Made by a program: the position numbers and the translations under genes. The notes under the pieces are model-generated. The model did no database searches, was not told the DNA's origin, and saw nothing but the letters and a program-made list of their open reading frames with translations. Below, one piece after another: positions 11,142-22,730 of a DNA stretch of 64,000 nt. This DNA is from Kwoniella bestiolae CBS 10118 (lineage: Eukaryota > Basidiomycota > Tremellomycetes > Tremellales > Cryptococcaceae). The stretch is from the NCBI RefSeq assembly GCF_000512585.2, contig NC_089247.1:186001-250000 (forward strand), read 5' to 3'. Numbering within the stretch: the first letter of the stretch is position 1; every line of letters begins with the position of its first letter.

Positions 11142-12397
11142 TTACGCCAAGAATCTCCGTATAGCAGCAATAACTTCCTCATTCTTCTCTTGATGTACCG
11201 AATGATTAGCATTGGGCACTACCAAAAGCTGCGATCCAATTATACCCTCGTGTATGATCTTGGATTGACCTGATAATATGCACATGATTACGGTTAGCCT
11301 GGCCAAATTTAGATAAGAAAGGGAAGGGGAACTGACTAGGCGGGCATATCCAATCCTTCTCACCAACCACTATTAGCGTCTTGGCGGTTATCTCCTTCAA
11401 CTTGGGTCTATAATCGAAATATTTCTCTTCCTCAGAGTACAAGTCGTCTATCGGTAATCAGAGTCAGTATATCCCTTGTCTTGTGTATCTGTCCTAACGG
11501 GGGGACAAGAAAAACACTCACTATGCACCTTGGCACTCAGCCTCCTAGTTCTCGACCCCTCCAGCCCTATATCCGCATCATACTCTGCCTCAGAGTACAG
11601 CGGCCCAATAGCAAACATGACTAACCTCATCTCGTCGTCACCCTTGAACGCTCCGAACACCTTTCTCAGCATGTTGACTGATGCTAAGGGTGCTCGATCG
11701 AGTCGCTTTTGTAGTACTTCGATCGCTTCGGTCTCGTCTGATACGCGTGCGGACATCAGCGTAATGTCGATGTGATTGCGAATCCAAGCCCAAGCTAGGC
11801 GTACAGTCCACAGTTTATAACTAGTCTCAAAGCAAGCTGGCGAGTCACAGGGGATAGGGCACGATCAACTCACGTTCATAAGAAGGTGCCGTGCCTCTCA
11901 GAATCAAATGACTCAACCCCCCAGGATAGGCAATAGCGAACTGCTGAGCCAAATAGCCTCCAAAACTCCCCCCGCAAATTATCGCCCTCCCCTCCCTCTT
12001 ATGATACTTGTCTACGAAATGCCGTCGCAACGACTCAATGTCATCTACAAGCTGATTGAAAGTATACGGCGGAGTATGCGACGATTGACCATGTCCTCTG
12101 AAATCAAAGGAGATCAGGTGGTATGAGGTGGATAGGGGGAGGTAAGCTGAGAAGTCGGATTCGTGTGAGCCTGTCCTTATCGTTCTGGGTATTAGCGAAT
12201 TATCATCTCCGTTTCCATTTCCGACTCAAGAGAAGCCAAAGAGGCGTAGCCAGATGTAGGAAAGAGAAGAGGGACGTACCGAAGCCCCGTCCTCCGTGTA
12301 GGGTTATGAATAGCTGAGAGTCGACATCCCCTGCTTCTCTGTAGGCTAGCGAGGCTCCGTTGATCTGAACGAATTGTAATGGTGAGGAAGAGGTCAT
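11142..12397 (-). CDS. Alpha/beta hydrolase, proline-iminopeptidase-like
   Basis: Start MTSSSPLQFVQINGASLAYREAG (ATG at 12395-12397), stop at 11142, about six exons. Motifs in order are LHGGRGFG (oxyanion region, HGGxG as in prolyl aminopeptidases), FDFRGHGQS, the nucleophile elbow CGGSFGGYLAQQFA, LILRGTAPSYE, then IVVGEKDWICPP with a candidate catalytic Asp and PNANHSVHQEK with the catalytic His. This order and the HGGxGxG/GGSxGG pair match proline iminopeptidases (S33) and related carboxyl-ester hydrolases. It is shorter than typical prolyl iminopeptidases, so activity on N-terminal proline is not certain. It has no signal peptide and is probably cytosolic. It converges with the hydrolase-lactonase gene over about 170 nt. 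Confidence 0.82.
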
Positions 12398-12918
12398 TTG
12401 GGCGAGGAGTTAATACCGCAAAAATTAGGTGATCTTCACTGGCAATATTGGTGGTCGGTGTCCTTGCCAGTAGATGACGGGTTTTGAGATAGCTTGCAGT
12501 GGCCAGGTGAGATGATGATCTATGAACATGTATCTGTAACTTTGATTGCAGATTCAACAGACTGTACTCGTATATGTTGTTATTCACCTGGATGATCACT
12601 CGGATATGACCGATTACGTGCTGAGCTCACCACACATCCCGAACATTCCCGCAACGCTGTGGGGGTGAACTATCAGACCAAAAATGAATATGTATATGCA
12701 AGACAATCTATCTACTATAAGTACTACGCGACCAAGCCTGGTCTATGAGATAGCTCATCAAGTCGCCATGATAGCTGTTAATCTGAAATGATGACCCTCT
12801 GGATTAGTGGGATGTGAGGTATTCTGCGCTACTTCGCATGTGACGCTGGATAAACACAGACTGAGTCAGCTCTCATTCATCGTCGGGTGAGGATCAGTAT
12901 AGAGGTGTAGGATACTCA
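12398..12918. other. Intergenic, no gene seen
   Basis: This is the promoter of the iminopeptidase-like gene and the 3' flank of the Cap64-like gene. The part near 12780-12918 may be a last intron and extra exon of the Cap64-like gene, because a GTGAGT donor overlaps its stop codon. Confidence 0.4.
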
Positions 12919-15296
12919 CTAATGATCGCCTGGAGTTACCTTTTCGTCTATATATGCGACTCTATCATCCAGGTTTATCGGTTAGCTCTTTATCCCACGA
13001 TCGTAATCGATCAAACGCGAACTCACACAGCGACGTTATACTGTTTCTTCCAGTATCCAGCAAGATGCACCGCTCCTTTCTCATTATCATCCACCCAACA
13101 TCGCGCATCTCCAAGATTGTAATGCTGACTTCGGAAGTAATATACCGCGACTCTGCGAAAGAGAGCAACGATCAGCATGCCGTCTAAACCTCCAAAAGCT
13201 CATACGGGAAGAGAGAATAGTGAACTTGATTATGATACTTTGCGAAGATCGTATAGGCAATTGGGACGATTCAGTCTACTGTGAAATATCAAATCACTCA
13301 CCTCCCCGCAGTCACCTTGATCTCCACCCTAATCCTTGCTCCAGGTGTATCACTAACCCAATAATGTTTCTCCCCATTCCACACGAAAGGCTTCCATCCC
13401 TCCGAACTGGTAGGTTTCATAGGATTGGTCTTATCATTCGCATCCGCACAGAACAGTTCAGGCTGTATCAGTCCCGTTATATGACTCCCCGAACTTGGAT
13501 CCGATTTCGCGGGATCAACAACTTCTCGAAGGGGTGTGAAGATTCCAACGGGAGGTACGAAATATGGTGTAGTCGGTAAGACGAATTTTCTATTTTCCAG
13601 TTTTAGGTTTTCTATAGGTTCGAGATCAAAGGTCGTTTCCCATCCTTTTGGGGGAGTGACGGGATCGACGAGATGCAAAGTATCGAGAGGGAAGGGGATA
13701 TTGACGAAGGATGAGAATGGGTCGGAAGTTGATATGGTCTCGGATATGGAGGGTACGACGGGGAGACCGTAGTGCGTTAGCATGCATAGTTCGGATTCGA
13801 GGTATGAGATAAGAAGGTCGGCGAGTATGCGCTAGGAAGGGCAATTGGATTGATAATCAGTCCTTTATCTAATCGAGATGGGGTGTGGGCATATTGGTTG
13901 TAAGATCGGTGGGATGGGATGAACCACTCACATGTCCTCTGGCCTTGGGATGTACCAAATCAGGTTGGAAGAACGCCTCCGCCGTCGATTTAGGGAACCT
14001 CAAATAATGGTTGAACATCAATCTCTTCATCGATATGTAGGGGACGTCGTAATAGAGCGATATGGGAGCATGTACGATCTGCGGATCACCGTAACCCTGA
14101 TCCTGGGCTACTTGCGGGGACCATGCTCCTAAAATTAAGATGGCAGGCTGGGTGGTGAATTCCGATAGGGCTCGGAGGAGCTGGTCGAAGAATGCTTGGT
14201 AGAGGAGGTCCCTGGTTCGAGTCACAGGTGGTTAATATGGTTTCCGTATAGAGGCAAGATGGTAGATGAGAAATATGGTTCAGGTTGAACTCACGCCTGA
14301 TCATTCACATCAAATTCCAAAACTATCAGATCCGTATCCGTCGCGATATGGTGTGTACCGCAAAAGGCATAGTAACTTGAGTCCATACCGCCTATCGCAC
14401 CGTTCATGAATTCGTGGTCTGCCTGTAAGATACACACATGAACAATATCAGCTGAACGTCCTTCCGGATTCTGTGCTCCATAGGGAGAATAACGTACATC
14501 TGGGAAGGTGTTCTCGAACCATTGTTTGAGCAGCGTCGTATAGCATCCCGGTCCAGCAGGATCGCCTTGGGGGTAGTCTGCACTGGGATGTACACCGTGG
14601 CATGCGGATACTACAGGTGCATCAATTGAGAGGAAGTATATCAGCTGATTTGTCTGGACCTCATTTCGTCCAACTGATGTACAGGTACTGGGAAAGACCT
14701 TCGAACTGTTTGACGGCTTCAGGAAAGATCGTACGATTAGACTCACCACTCCCACCCAACACGCCAATCTTGACCTTCTCCCCCTCCCTAGCTTTCTGCA
14801 ACATCCTTCTCATCCTTGCTCCACTCCCCTGTACGAGTCTACTATTCCTAAGTCCCTCCTCATTATACACCTCACACAACCTCCTTCCTTCATCCGTGAT
14901 TCCACACGTACATCCCTCCACTATCTTCTCCTCATATATCTTCTCAGGTATAAGTTGGCTCGTCTCGTACCCCGATGAGAAATGGACTTTCGGGAGGGGC
15001 GGTAATCCCTTTACATGCGGGTGTATCAGGGCGTAGATGAAAAGCAGGAAGAACGGAAGGGAAATGGCGAAAAGCGGTTTCCACCATCTCTTCACTATCA
15101 TGTACAGTGCAGGATGTCTACGGTGAAAGGTCGAGGAGGAATGGTGCCGCGATCTTGTATTTGAAGATGAGGACGAGGAGGACGGTTCACCATTGGATAG
15201 TAATGGGTGCGTGTGGGGATGAGTGTCGGATGAAGCGGAGGGTTGACCGTAGGAAAGAAGCTCGTGCTCGTCTTCACTATCGCTTGAAGCTCCCAT
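12919..15296 (-). CDS. Cap64-like / SGNH-type membrane-anchored protein
   Basis: The start is MGASSDSEDEHELL (ATG at 15294-15296). A Ser/His-rich cytosolic N terminus of about 75 residues is followed by one membrane segment (PLFAISLPFFLLFIYALI), giving a type II topology as in Golgi proteins. The lumenal part has an SGNH-hydrolase layout: VKIGVLGGSGESN (block I-like, GGS), ACHGVHPSADY, then DTDLIVLEFDVND (block III-like Asn-Asp) and a late DLVHPKARGH (Asp-x-x-His). This matches the basidiomycete family annotated as Cap64-like, which in Cryptococcus is linked to capsule polysaccharide decoration. A C-terminal beta-rich part (VAVYYFRSQHYNLGDARCW) precedes VTPGDH and a TAG at 12919-12921. The last codon overlaps a perfect GTGAGT donor, so the true C terminus could differ. 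Family name from memory; moderate certainty. Confidence 0.72.
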
Positions 15297-15615
15297 TGTG
15301 GTTTTTGAGTGATGATGATTCTGTCTTGGGGCTATATGGTCATGTTCTCTTTGAAATGAGTAAACTATCATCTATACATAGCTTGTCACCATCATGAATG
15401 CTCTTGACATATTATCATTTCACGAACACACCGGGAACTGACGCGTGAGATCGGGTTTACGTAAAGTGTCCACGTGCAGTACCTATAACAGTAGTAGGTG
15501 TTGGCAGAACTCGTCCAAGAATCACTGCATAACGCGTACGAGTGATTTTCATGCAAGGTAGCGGACCAAAAGCAAAACCAAAGATGCAGAAGTCAGAGCA
15601 CACTACCATCTACTA
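15297..15615. other. Intergenic, promoter of the Cap64-like gene
   Basis: 319 nt with no gene. A CACGTG hexamer lies at 15471-15476. Confidence 0.5.
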
Positions 15616-16876
15616 CTAATACTTGAAATTCCCGCTGACCTTGCCCAACAAGAAATCCCCATAAACCACCTCCCCTCTATCCTCCACCTTCCTACCCTCC
15701 CCTTCCGCTTTCCGCTCAGCAGCTTTCAGCAGCTTGACCTGCGCATCGAAATTTGGTTCGTAGAAGAACGGGATCGATACTCTGTATGTGGGTGATCTGT
15801 GAACTACTCGATGGAGGGTGGAAGGATACATTCCCCCAGTCCAGATCTCCCACATCTCACCGATGTTGACTATTATACAGCCTTCTATAGGGTCGGCGTC
15901 GATCCACTCATTGGAGCGTGAGAGGACCTGGAGGGAGGAGGGAATGGGATCGGCGTGGAGCAGGCTGGGGGCAATACGGGTCAGCTGTAATATACCATAT
16001 TCGGATGGAGGTGTTTTATGGATTCTACTCTAGGACTCACGTCAGACAGCCATAGTCTTTGTGTTCACCACATGAAATACCATCTGCGCCATTTGGTAGA
16101 GGGGGGTAGCCTTCGAAGCCAGAGCATGTATCAGCAAAGGAACGTTCGTAAACGGCTAAACAGGAAATCAACCCCACCTATAACCCTCATCACCCAAAAA
16201 CTATCTTGTACCATCCCTCCCAACTCCCCCCATTCCTGTTCCTTCATCCCCAGCCCATCGGCCATGGCGTGCATCACAGCCCATCCTAGGATTTTCATCT
16301 TTTCGATCCATCTTTCCAACTTTGGCTTGAACATTTCCGGCTGGCTTGGCCATTGGTTGGGTCCTTCGAGCGGTCGTACTTTCTGGCTGCTCTGTTCGGA
16401 AGGGGAGTATGGTGATAGTGCATAGAGGTCTAGACCCTCGTGGTGGTCTGCTTTGCCTTTTGTTATGTTCTGATGAAGCTTCTGGTATCCTGCCATCATA
16501 TGCATAATCAGCAAGTCTACGGCGATTGCTGGTTGACGTGTTCTCATTGCTTGGGATGTACCTCGTAGATTGAGGAAGTAGGATACTTACCCCTCACTCC
16601 ATCGCTCTTCTCCAGACCTATACTCTCCTTCTCCCCATCCGGCCTGTGAAAGAACTCCCTTCCCAACTCCAAAACCTCTTTCATCTCTTCCTTTGAAAGG
16701 TACGAGTCAACCTTCAAGTAGAAGAACCCAATGTCTCTGCATGCTTTATGTATCTTTTGAGCAGTCTCTTCTCGTCTCGCCTGGAGCTCGGTCGAGGACA
16801 AAGAGGGTATATGAGGGAGGAGGGAAGAGGCCGGGAGATAAGGGAGGGGATCTATTATTGGTAGGTTATCTGGCAT
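15616..16876 (-). CDS. 2-oxoglutarate/Fe(II)-dependent oxygenase, isopenicillin-N-synthase-like
   Basis: The start is MPDNLPIIDPLPYL (ATG at 16874-16876). The N-terminal half matches DIOX_N (HKACRDIGFFYLKVD, REFFHRP). The catalytic half has the jelly-roll iron motif: GEHKDYGCLTLLH gives His-x-Asp, and the distal His lies in GGMYPSTLHRVVH. RVSIPFFYEPNFD supplies the Arg-x-Ser that binds 2-oxoglutarate. Length (about 380 residues) is normal. The family oxidises small molecules (hydroxylation, desaturation, ring closure) with 2-oxoglutarate as cosubstrate, or none in IPNS itself; the substrate here cannot be told. It is transcribed away from the Gly/Asn-rich gene. Four exons. Confidence 0.88.
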
Positions 16877-17313
16877 TTCCAACAGCTCAATTGTCTAGTA
16901 TGGTATAGAAGGGGATGAGAGCTAGTTGTATTTGACTGTGTGATGCATTCATGGATGAGTTGTTTGATCACATATATATCTCTCCTTGTCTTCAACATTG
17001 AGCGCTTAAACACATAGCATATCTCTTATCGCACATCTCATAAACGCTCAACACTGAGCACCGGCTAACGGATCTTAGCCGTAGCCGCCGGGATCAATCC
17101 CACGTGCTGAGATCATTCCCACTGTATATACATGTACAGTTACGTCATTATGCACCTCATACGGTGACACCATGGCAAACAAGAGGGAATGAGGAATGAT
17201 GGGTGGGATTGAGAAAGTGTCTTTCCTCTACGTTGCCTTCATACATCATATATCGACCATTGACAATCCACAGTATAATCATATACAATCATAAGACAAG
17301 ACAGCAATACAAC
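16877..17313. promoter_or_regulatory. Divergent promoter region with E-box
   Basis: 437 nt between the oxygenase and the small Gly/Asn-rich gene. It contains a CACGTG at 17101-17106 and TATA-like TGTATATACATGTACAG at about 17122-17138. No gene seen. Confidence 0.45.
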
Positions 17314-18425
17314 ATGGAAGGAGTGAGTCCATCTCAGCTGATAGGTTTGGCGATCAGAGGAATTCCACCGAGGGGTTCAAGAGGACATGATCAACAGTCA
17401 TGTGTGATAGGGTTATACAAAGAGCGGCGGGTCCAGGATGCAGATACGAGTCATGGGAGATATAAATGATTTGCCTTGAATGCACAGGCTGGAGCTGACT
17501 GGTCCGTTGTGCTATGTAGAACATAAATAACGCCAGACAATACCTTAACAGCAAGGAAGGACAAGGAGTGAAGCAACAGCTTTTCGGTGGTGGGTCTGAT
17601 TCTCACATTGTAACTCACATGAACTTTCCATCAACCGTCCCTCTCCCTTCCAATCACAAATTCCAACGATCAAAGCCTTCGTCTTCATGCTGTGATATAT
17701 GTTGTCCCCGAAGGGACTTTGAACTGACGCTTTGATCCTAGGAGACCAACCCACCGGCGATCCCCAAACTGACGCCCCCTCATTCGACCACCAAGGTAAC
17801 CAAGGCCAAGTGGGTCAATTCGGCCAGGAGGGTCAATTTGGAGCAGTCACCGGTAAAGGCTTCGGTGGGGGGTTCTCAGGGAACCAGAACCAAGATGCTT
17901 CTCCCGAGAAGAAGAGCGCCTATGAAGGATGGGATGTGAAAGATAGTAAGTCTTGCTCTATCGCCTTTGGAAGGTGATCTTGTACTGAACGGCGTTTTGT
18001 GCTCCATGATTTAGCCACTGCCGAAGGAGGATACGAGACGAACGCCCAAGGTCTCTGGACTTCCCGACAGAACCAGATGGGCACGGATAATGCGAATCAC
18101 GGTAATCCCGGTGGAGTCGAGGATGACGAAGAGAGGGAGGGTGCTAAGACTGGGTATTCTACCCCTGGGTATAGGAAGGAGGGGGATGATGAGGAAGAGA
18201 ACGCCAGAAGATCGTGAGTCATACAATATCCTACTATCAGGATGATCATATGGTTGAGGTGCTGATCGATGTTTTAAATTTGATACAGAAACCAAAATGT
18301 CAGTCTAGTATACAGTACACATCCCCGATGGTTATGCTGATATTTCGGTCGATGTTTAGGTTTACGGTCAACAGGCTGATGATAGGGGAGCAAAGGGGAA
18401 TGACTACAACGAAGCTGAGATCTAA
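17314..18425 (+). CDS. Small hydrophilic Gly/Asn/Gln-rich protein (hypothetical)
   Basis: A 169-residue product is built from five exons: 17314-17344, 17742-17945, 18015-18213, a 10-nt micro-exon 18289-18298, and 18360-18425. Phases agree at every junction (1,1,2,0). The 3' four exons are well supported by uninterrupted low-complexity coding (GQFGQEGQFG, GGYETNAQGLWTS, DDRGAKGNDYNEAEI). Exon 1 is less certain, because it needs a GTTTGG donor and a long intron of about 400 nt. The protein is acidic, has no membrane segment and looks intrinsically disordered, like many small fungal stress or desiccation proteins. I do not recognise a family and assign no function. Confidence 0.55.
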
Positions 18426-19350
18426 ATTGGTCTACCCCACAACGATATCTGCCTCATGAGACCAGCAGGAAGAATGCTACAGCCCGATGATTCGAGACGC
18501 CGAGGTGATTGGTATGTACACAGTAAGATGAAGAATGAATCGCTATGAATGAAAATATCTTTGTCACTTATCGAAATATGGTACTGATCCTAAATCAATG
18601 ATACTGCTCTTGGGCTTTTGAGAGGATCAGACCAGACGACGATGTTGGTAACTCTGCAGGTTCATGGGCTTCCTCGGTCTCTGGTAGGGTCTTAGTACAA
18701 GGACTCCGAGTGGTCGCCTGATCAGATTTTGAGCTCCACTTACAAATCCAGAACTGAAACGCGTATCAAGTAGGCTCTCCCCTTCAGGTAAGACGATCTG
18801 TGTCGTCATGTGCGAGCTCCGATCTAACTGGCCGGGTCCCACGACTACCCACAACCGTCATAGTCCAAAAGGAGACATGCGCGGTCAGAACCTCAGAATA
18901 CATGTATGATCATCAGCTCCAATCAGAGGCAATGCGACAAAGGGAGTTGATGCTTCCTGCTTGGACTGCTCTGTGCGCTTTCCTCTCAAAGACACCGCAT
19001 TTAGTCACTCTCAAAAGAGGGATGGGTCGAGAATTTCAAATTTCCACCTGACGATCCTTTGAGAGCGACCTTCTTCAGGGGAAGCTCTGAGTTCTTACTC
19101 ACTTCCCCCAATGGAGGGCTGAAACGTCATCAGGTCTGAGGAAGCTATCTTGATGGTGGGAATGACACTGCAACAAGGTTGGTGGAAGAGAAAAAAAAAC
19201 TATATATAGTGGGTTTAATCAGGATCAACACAGTCGAGCCTTAACTTTGTTTACAGTGTCGTCCTGAGCTCAGACCCACACCTGACAAATCTGCAGACTT
19301 TAACTCAGAGCATCGATCCTAGAAGACGATATACAGCAACGAGATCGAGT
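18426..19350. other. Intergenic, no gene seen
   Basis: 925 nt at the left edge of the accessory block. No conserved frame is seen on either strand. A TATATATAG box at 19201-19209 after an A run lies 142 nt before the ATG of the next gene and probably belongs to its promoter. Confidence 0.5.
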
Positions 19351-20728
19351 ATGCCTCCCAAATCTTCACGTCGACAGAAGGACAAACAATCTTCGGGGAC
19401 CAATACGGCTAGCCCATTCGGTCTGAGTGACCGCGGAAGACCACAGACGCAATCCCTACAACCAGGTCAAGGTGGCAACATGTACGGTGTTCCTTCCCGA
19501 GCTGCCAAAATTGTGGCTGAAAGGCAACGACCACCTCCGCCCGGACGATTGGCACGATCTGGCAAAGGCTGGGACGAGTATTCACCACTGAGTACCCCTG
19601 AACCAGCGCTCACTGATACAAGTGCTCGAGGAGAGTCTGTAGAGGGTGAGTCGTCTTTGTTCAGCGGCGATCTGGCAACTCAGCTGACATATCTCGTGTC
19701 AGATGATACTGATGGAACCGAAACCGTCACACGTCAGTCTACGCCTTCAGACGAAGGATCCGTTGTGTCGGATACGGACTATATGCGGAGTGGCCTCAAA
19801 GGAAAACGCTCTCTCCCAGCCTTGTACTCCAAAGGTGAGTCTTCATGTGACGAGCATCTCATCCGGTATCGTACACTACGTCAATTGCTGGATGGTCATT
19901 GATGGCGGCTGACCATCAAAATGGCTGGTATACAAAAGACCTCGGTAAGCGATCTGCTCATTCGCCCTCCCAGTGCTCTCTGGGGGAAAATCAATTCACT
20001 GGTGAATGATTTGATCAGGGGAGCTCAGCCGTACCTATGGAAGATTTTACGGGATAGACGAGAGACCCTCTTGGCAAGAAGGGCTGGATCAAAAGAGTAT
20101 CGATGATATCACCCGCTTTAATCAAGTCAGCAACATGTGGGTTGCCAAATTACGCGAATACGTAGAGAAAACCAATGCTACCGACCTCGTTCTAAAACTG
20201 ATTGAGTTGGTCCCGCGATGCGAAGAGAGACACTGCTTTTTATGGCGCGTGGGAGCCGATTCGCGTTCCATAGAGAAACCCTCGGCGGAAACTGTGCTTC
20301 AGCATCTGGAATGCTGTGGAACCAGAGGTGTTATCTGGAATGCTGCGTCTAGAGGCGCACCGTTCTGTGTCACGACCCGTGACGACCCGAAAACTCTGTT
20401 TGGCTGGAATGTGAGGCAACGTCCAGAAGGCCCCGTGACCTGTGGTCATCTCATTAGAGCTCAAGACTGGGGTGTAATCGAAGATGAGAGACACCTTTAC
20501 TCTGAGCCTACGGAAGACTCCAGTGTGCGGCGATGCACCCTCCAAATCCCTGTTTGGGAAGTAGAGATGCCCGATAAAAGTTGGGAGCCATTGAGTGCTT
20601 ACTCGACGCGATTCACTGACGCTGATGGAAATACCAGTGTCAAGTATTATTGTTCTTATGTCGCTCTTTTGGAGGATTGGGTATACAACAAAGAGTCAAC
20701 GCCAAGATCCTCACGAAAGTTGACCTAG
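19351..20728 (+). CDS. Unit 1, module A protein of the Cys-rich tandem family (unknown function)
   Basis: Three exons, 19351-19645, 19703-19834 and 20019-20728, give 378 residues with matching phase-1 junctions. Residues 1-150 are Ser/Thr/Pro-rich and disordered. Then comes a Trp/Asp-rich helical part (YGIDERPSWQEGLDQ), a Cys cluster (PRCEERHCFLWRV, LECCGTRGVIWNAASRG), a CGHLIRAQDW segment and the end segment IPVWEVEMPDKSW ... DADGNTSVKYYCSYVALL. The same exon layout and most of these landmarks recur in unit 2 (23683-25093), and the end segment recurs in unit 3. No signal peptide or membrane segment is visible. I do not recognise any named domain. Zinc binding is possible from the Cys/His content but is only inferred. 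Confidence 0.7.
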
Positions 20729-21555
20729 TTTTCGAGCCTACTTCCCGACCCAGTAATCCCTGATCGTTCTTGCCATTTTCTTGCGTTCGTACTCCTGTCG
20801 AAGCACACGATGTTGATAGATCAGTCATGCATGTTTCTGTCAATATATATCTATCTAATTGTAAGACAATCTTCGCGATGAACAAGAGGGATTCAAGCGG
20901 ACCTCACCTTGATGCCAGACTGCCCCGTTTTGCTGATCTTATGAGTCCTGACGGAAAGGTCAATAGTAATCTAAGCTTGTACCCAATTCATAGAGTACAG
21001 TATGACTCCTCGAGGTGAGGTAACGACCATAGGATGAGACCAGGAGTGGCGAGGAAGCAGGAGTCGTATCAAGGTGATCACTCTTACTCCTCTTTCCTGT
21101 TCCTTTGGAATCCACCGCCTTCGATCTTGTTGGGACAGCCTTCGCCAACATGATTCTCGGTGTTTCGTCTTGCCTCGCGCGACGTGATTGGAAGGGTCCG
21201 CTTGCTTACTTCTGTCGACAAGAAGACTCAATATCTCCTGCAGTGACGTCACATACCTTGGAACGAAGCCAAATTTCGCTACGACGCATCGCTCTTGAAA
21301 ACAACGGGCTTTTCCTTTCGAAACGAACTCCTGTCCGAAATATTTCTCCGAGGGGAGGCCCAGATCTTTGCAGCAGGGAATTCCCCCCTAGTCGAAGTCG
21401 AGGATCAACGGTAGGACAACTTCCTCTCAATCTCGAAGAAGGTCCTAGTGAACTTGAACTCTCCAGATTGAAAGATAAGGTGGAACATCACACCTGACGG
21501 TGCATTCCGTTCGGACAGATAAAATCTTTTCCAGTAGTCTAAACATCCAACCAAG
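20729..21555. other. Spacer between modules A and B of unit 1
   Basis: 827 nt. Open frames at 20770-21018 and 21105-21497 are not conserved in the other units and show no family, so I treat this as spacer and promoter of the module B gene. Confidence 0.4.
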
Positions 21556-22730
21556 ATGCCGAATTGCACATCCGATCAACCCGATACCTCGCAGAACAAT
21601 GAAGCTCGAAGAGGTCTGAGGTCAGAGGACGCAATGCCCAAAACCGTTCCGAGCTATTGGAGCGGGGAGCTACCTCAGCAGCCTAACCGTTCTGACGGCA
21701 AACTTACTTGCTCCCAACTGAATATGGCTGATCAGAATCTTTTTCCTGTCCCCGTTACTCCACGGCTTGGCAGAGCCGCCAGGCGGGATCAACGACTCGC
21801 CTTTGAACGAAGGAAGGCAATGAGGAGTATGGCCGGTTCTGTCACCGAGGACGTGGAACCGGACGCTGACAACCGGGGTGAGTTCACCCGTCTCCGGCGA
21901 CCTGCAATCTCTTCTATGAGGCTTCAAAGCCCCCTCAACACCTGATTTACGTCATGCCAATGAAGGTGTCGTGATCGATAGACTGATGATGTTTGTCACG
22001 CACACAAGCGACCTCAGCGGATTCGTGTCACGAAGTGCCACAAGCTAGCACAGCCGGGACTACTCGGGAGACATCTCTGGACATCGTGCCGTCTCCTATT
22101 GGCGCACAACACCCGCGACATTGGGACAAAGTTTACACCAAGCTGTTCGAAAAGAGAAAAGAAGCTCAAATGAAAGCCACTCTCAGAGGTTATGACAAAT
22201 GGACATGCTGGAGTTGCAAGAACCCGGTAGGGGGATATCCCTTCGGAGCCTCTCTAGAATCTCAACACCGGTGGATGAGATCGCGGGCCCACGATCAGGT
22301 CATGTATGACTTTGGCGATTTCGCCACCCTCGTCTGTAATGCACCAAAATGCAGAGATGCCCGATTGGAATTCATGGAGAGTCACGAGTGTCGACTAGTA
22401 ACCTGTGAGAATCCGAAAGGCTGCCGTTCCGATTTCCCAGTCTATTTTCCCGATATCTCAAATTCGGCGTTCCAGGTAGGGGTCAAAGGCGATCCCCAAT
22501 CTACCGCCTTTCTTTGCTCAGAGCCATGTGCAGCCGAAACTCTTTTAGAACGGACGAGCTCGGGTCGCGACGACAATCATTCGAAGACTGTAAGAAGGTT
22601 GGGGCGGAGCTACCACTCTCAAGAAGTGACTGGCACAATCGAAGTATCGAATGCCCCTGGGCCATCACGTTCCGGATCTAGGAGGGCATCAGGCAACGCT
22701 GGCAGCAGCTGGACTCCGATAAACCGATAG
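21556..22730 (+). CDS. Unit 1, module B protein with four paired-Cys motifs (unknown function)
   Basis: Two exons (21556-21877, 22009-22730) give 347 residues. The first half is polar and basic. The conserved core begins near HPRHWDKVYTKLF and has four Cys pairs in fixed spacing: WTCWSC (x2), VCNAPKC (x4), TCENPKGC (x5) and LCSEPC (x3). The conserved flanks are NPVGGYP, RWMRSRAHDQVMYDFGDFA and RDARLEFME. The same eight Cys are in units 2 and 3, which suggests two structural zinc sites, as in tandem zinc-ribbon or treble-clef folds (inference). A Ser/Arg-rich tail follows. No signal peptide. No named family is recognised. Confidence 0.72.

Noticed and set aside
14210..14225. GGTTCGAGTC resembling a tRNA B box
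   Set aside because: It lies inside the Cap64-like gene, the last bases do not fit GGTTCGANTCC, and no A box or cloverleaf is present.
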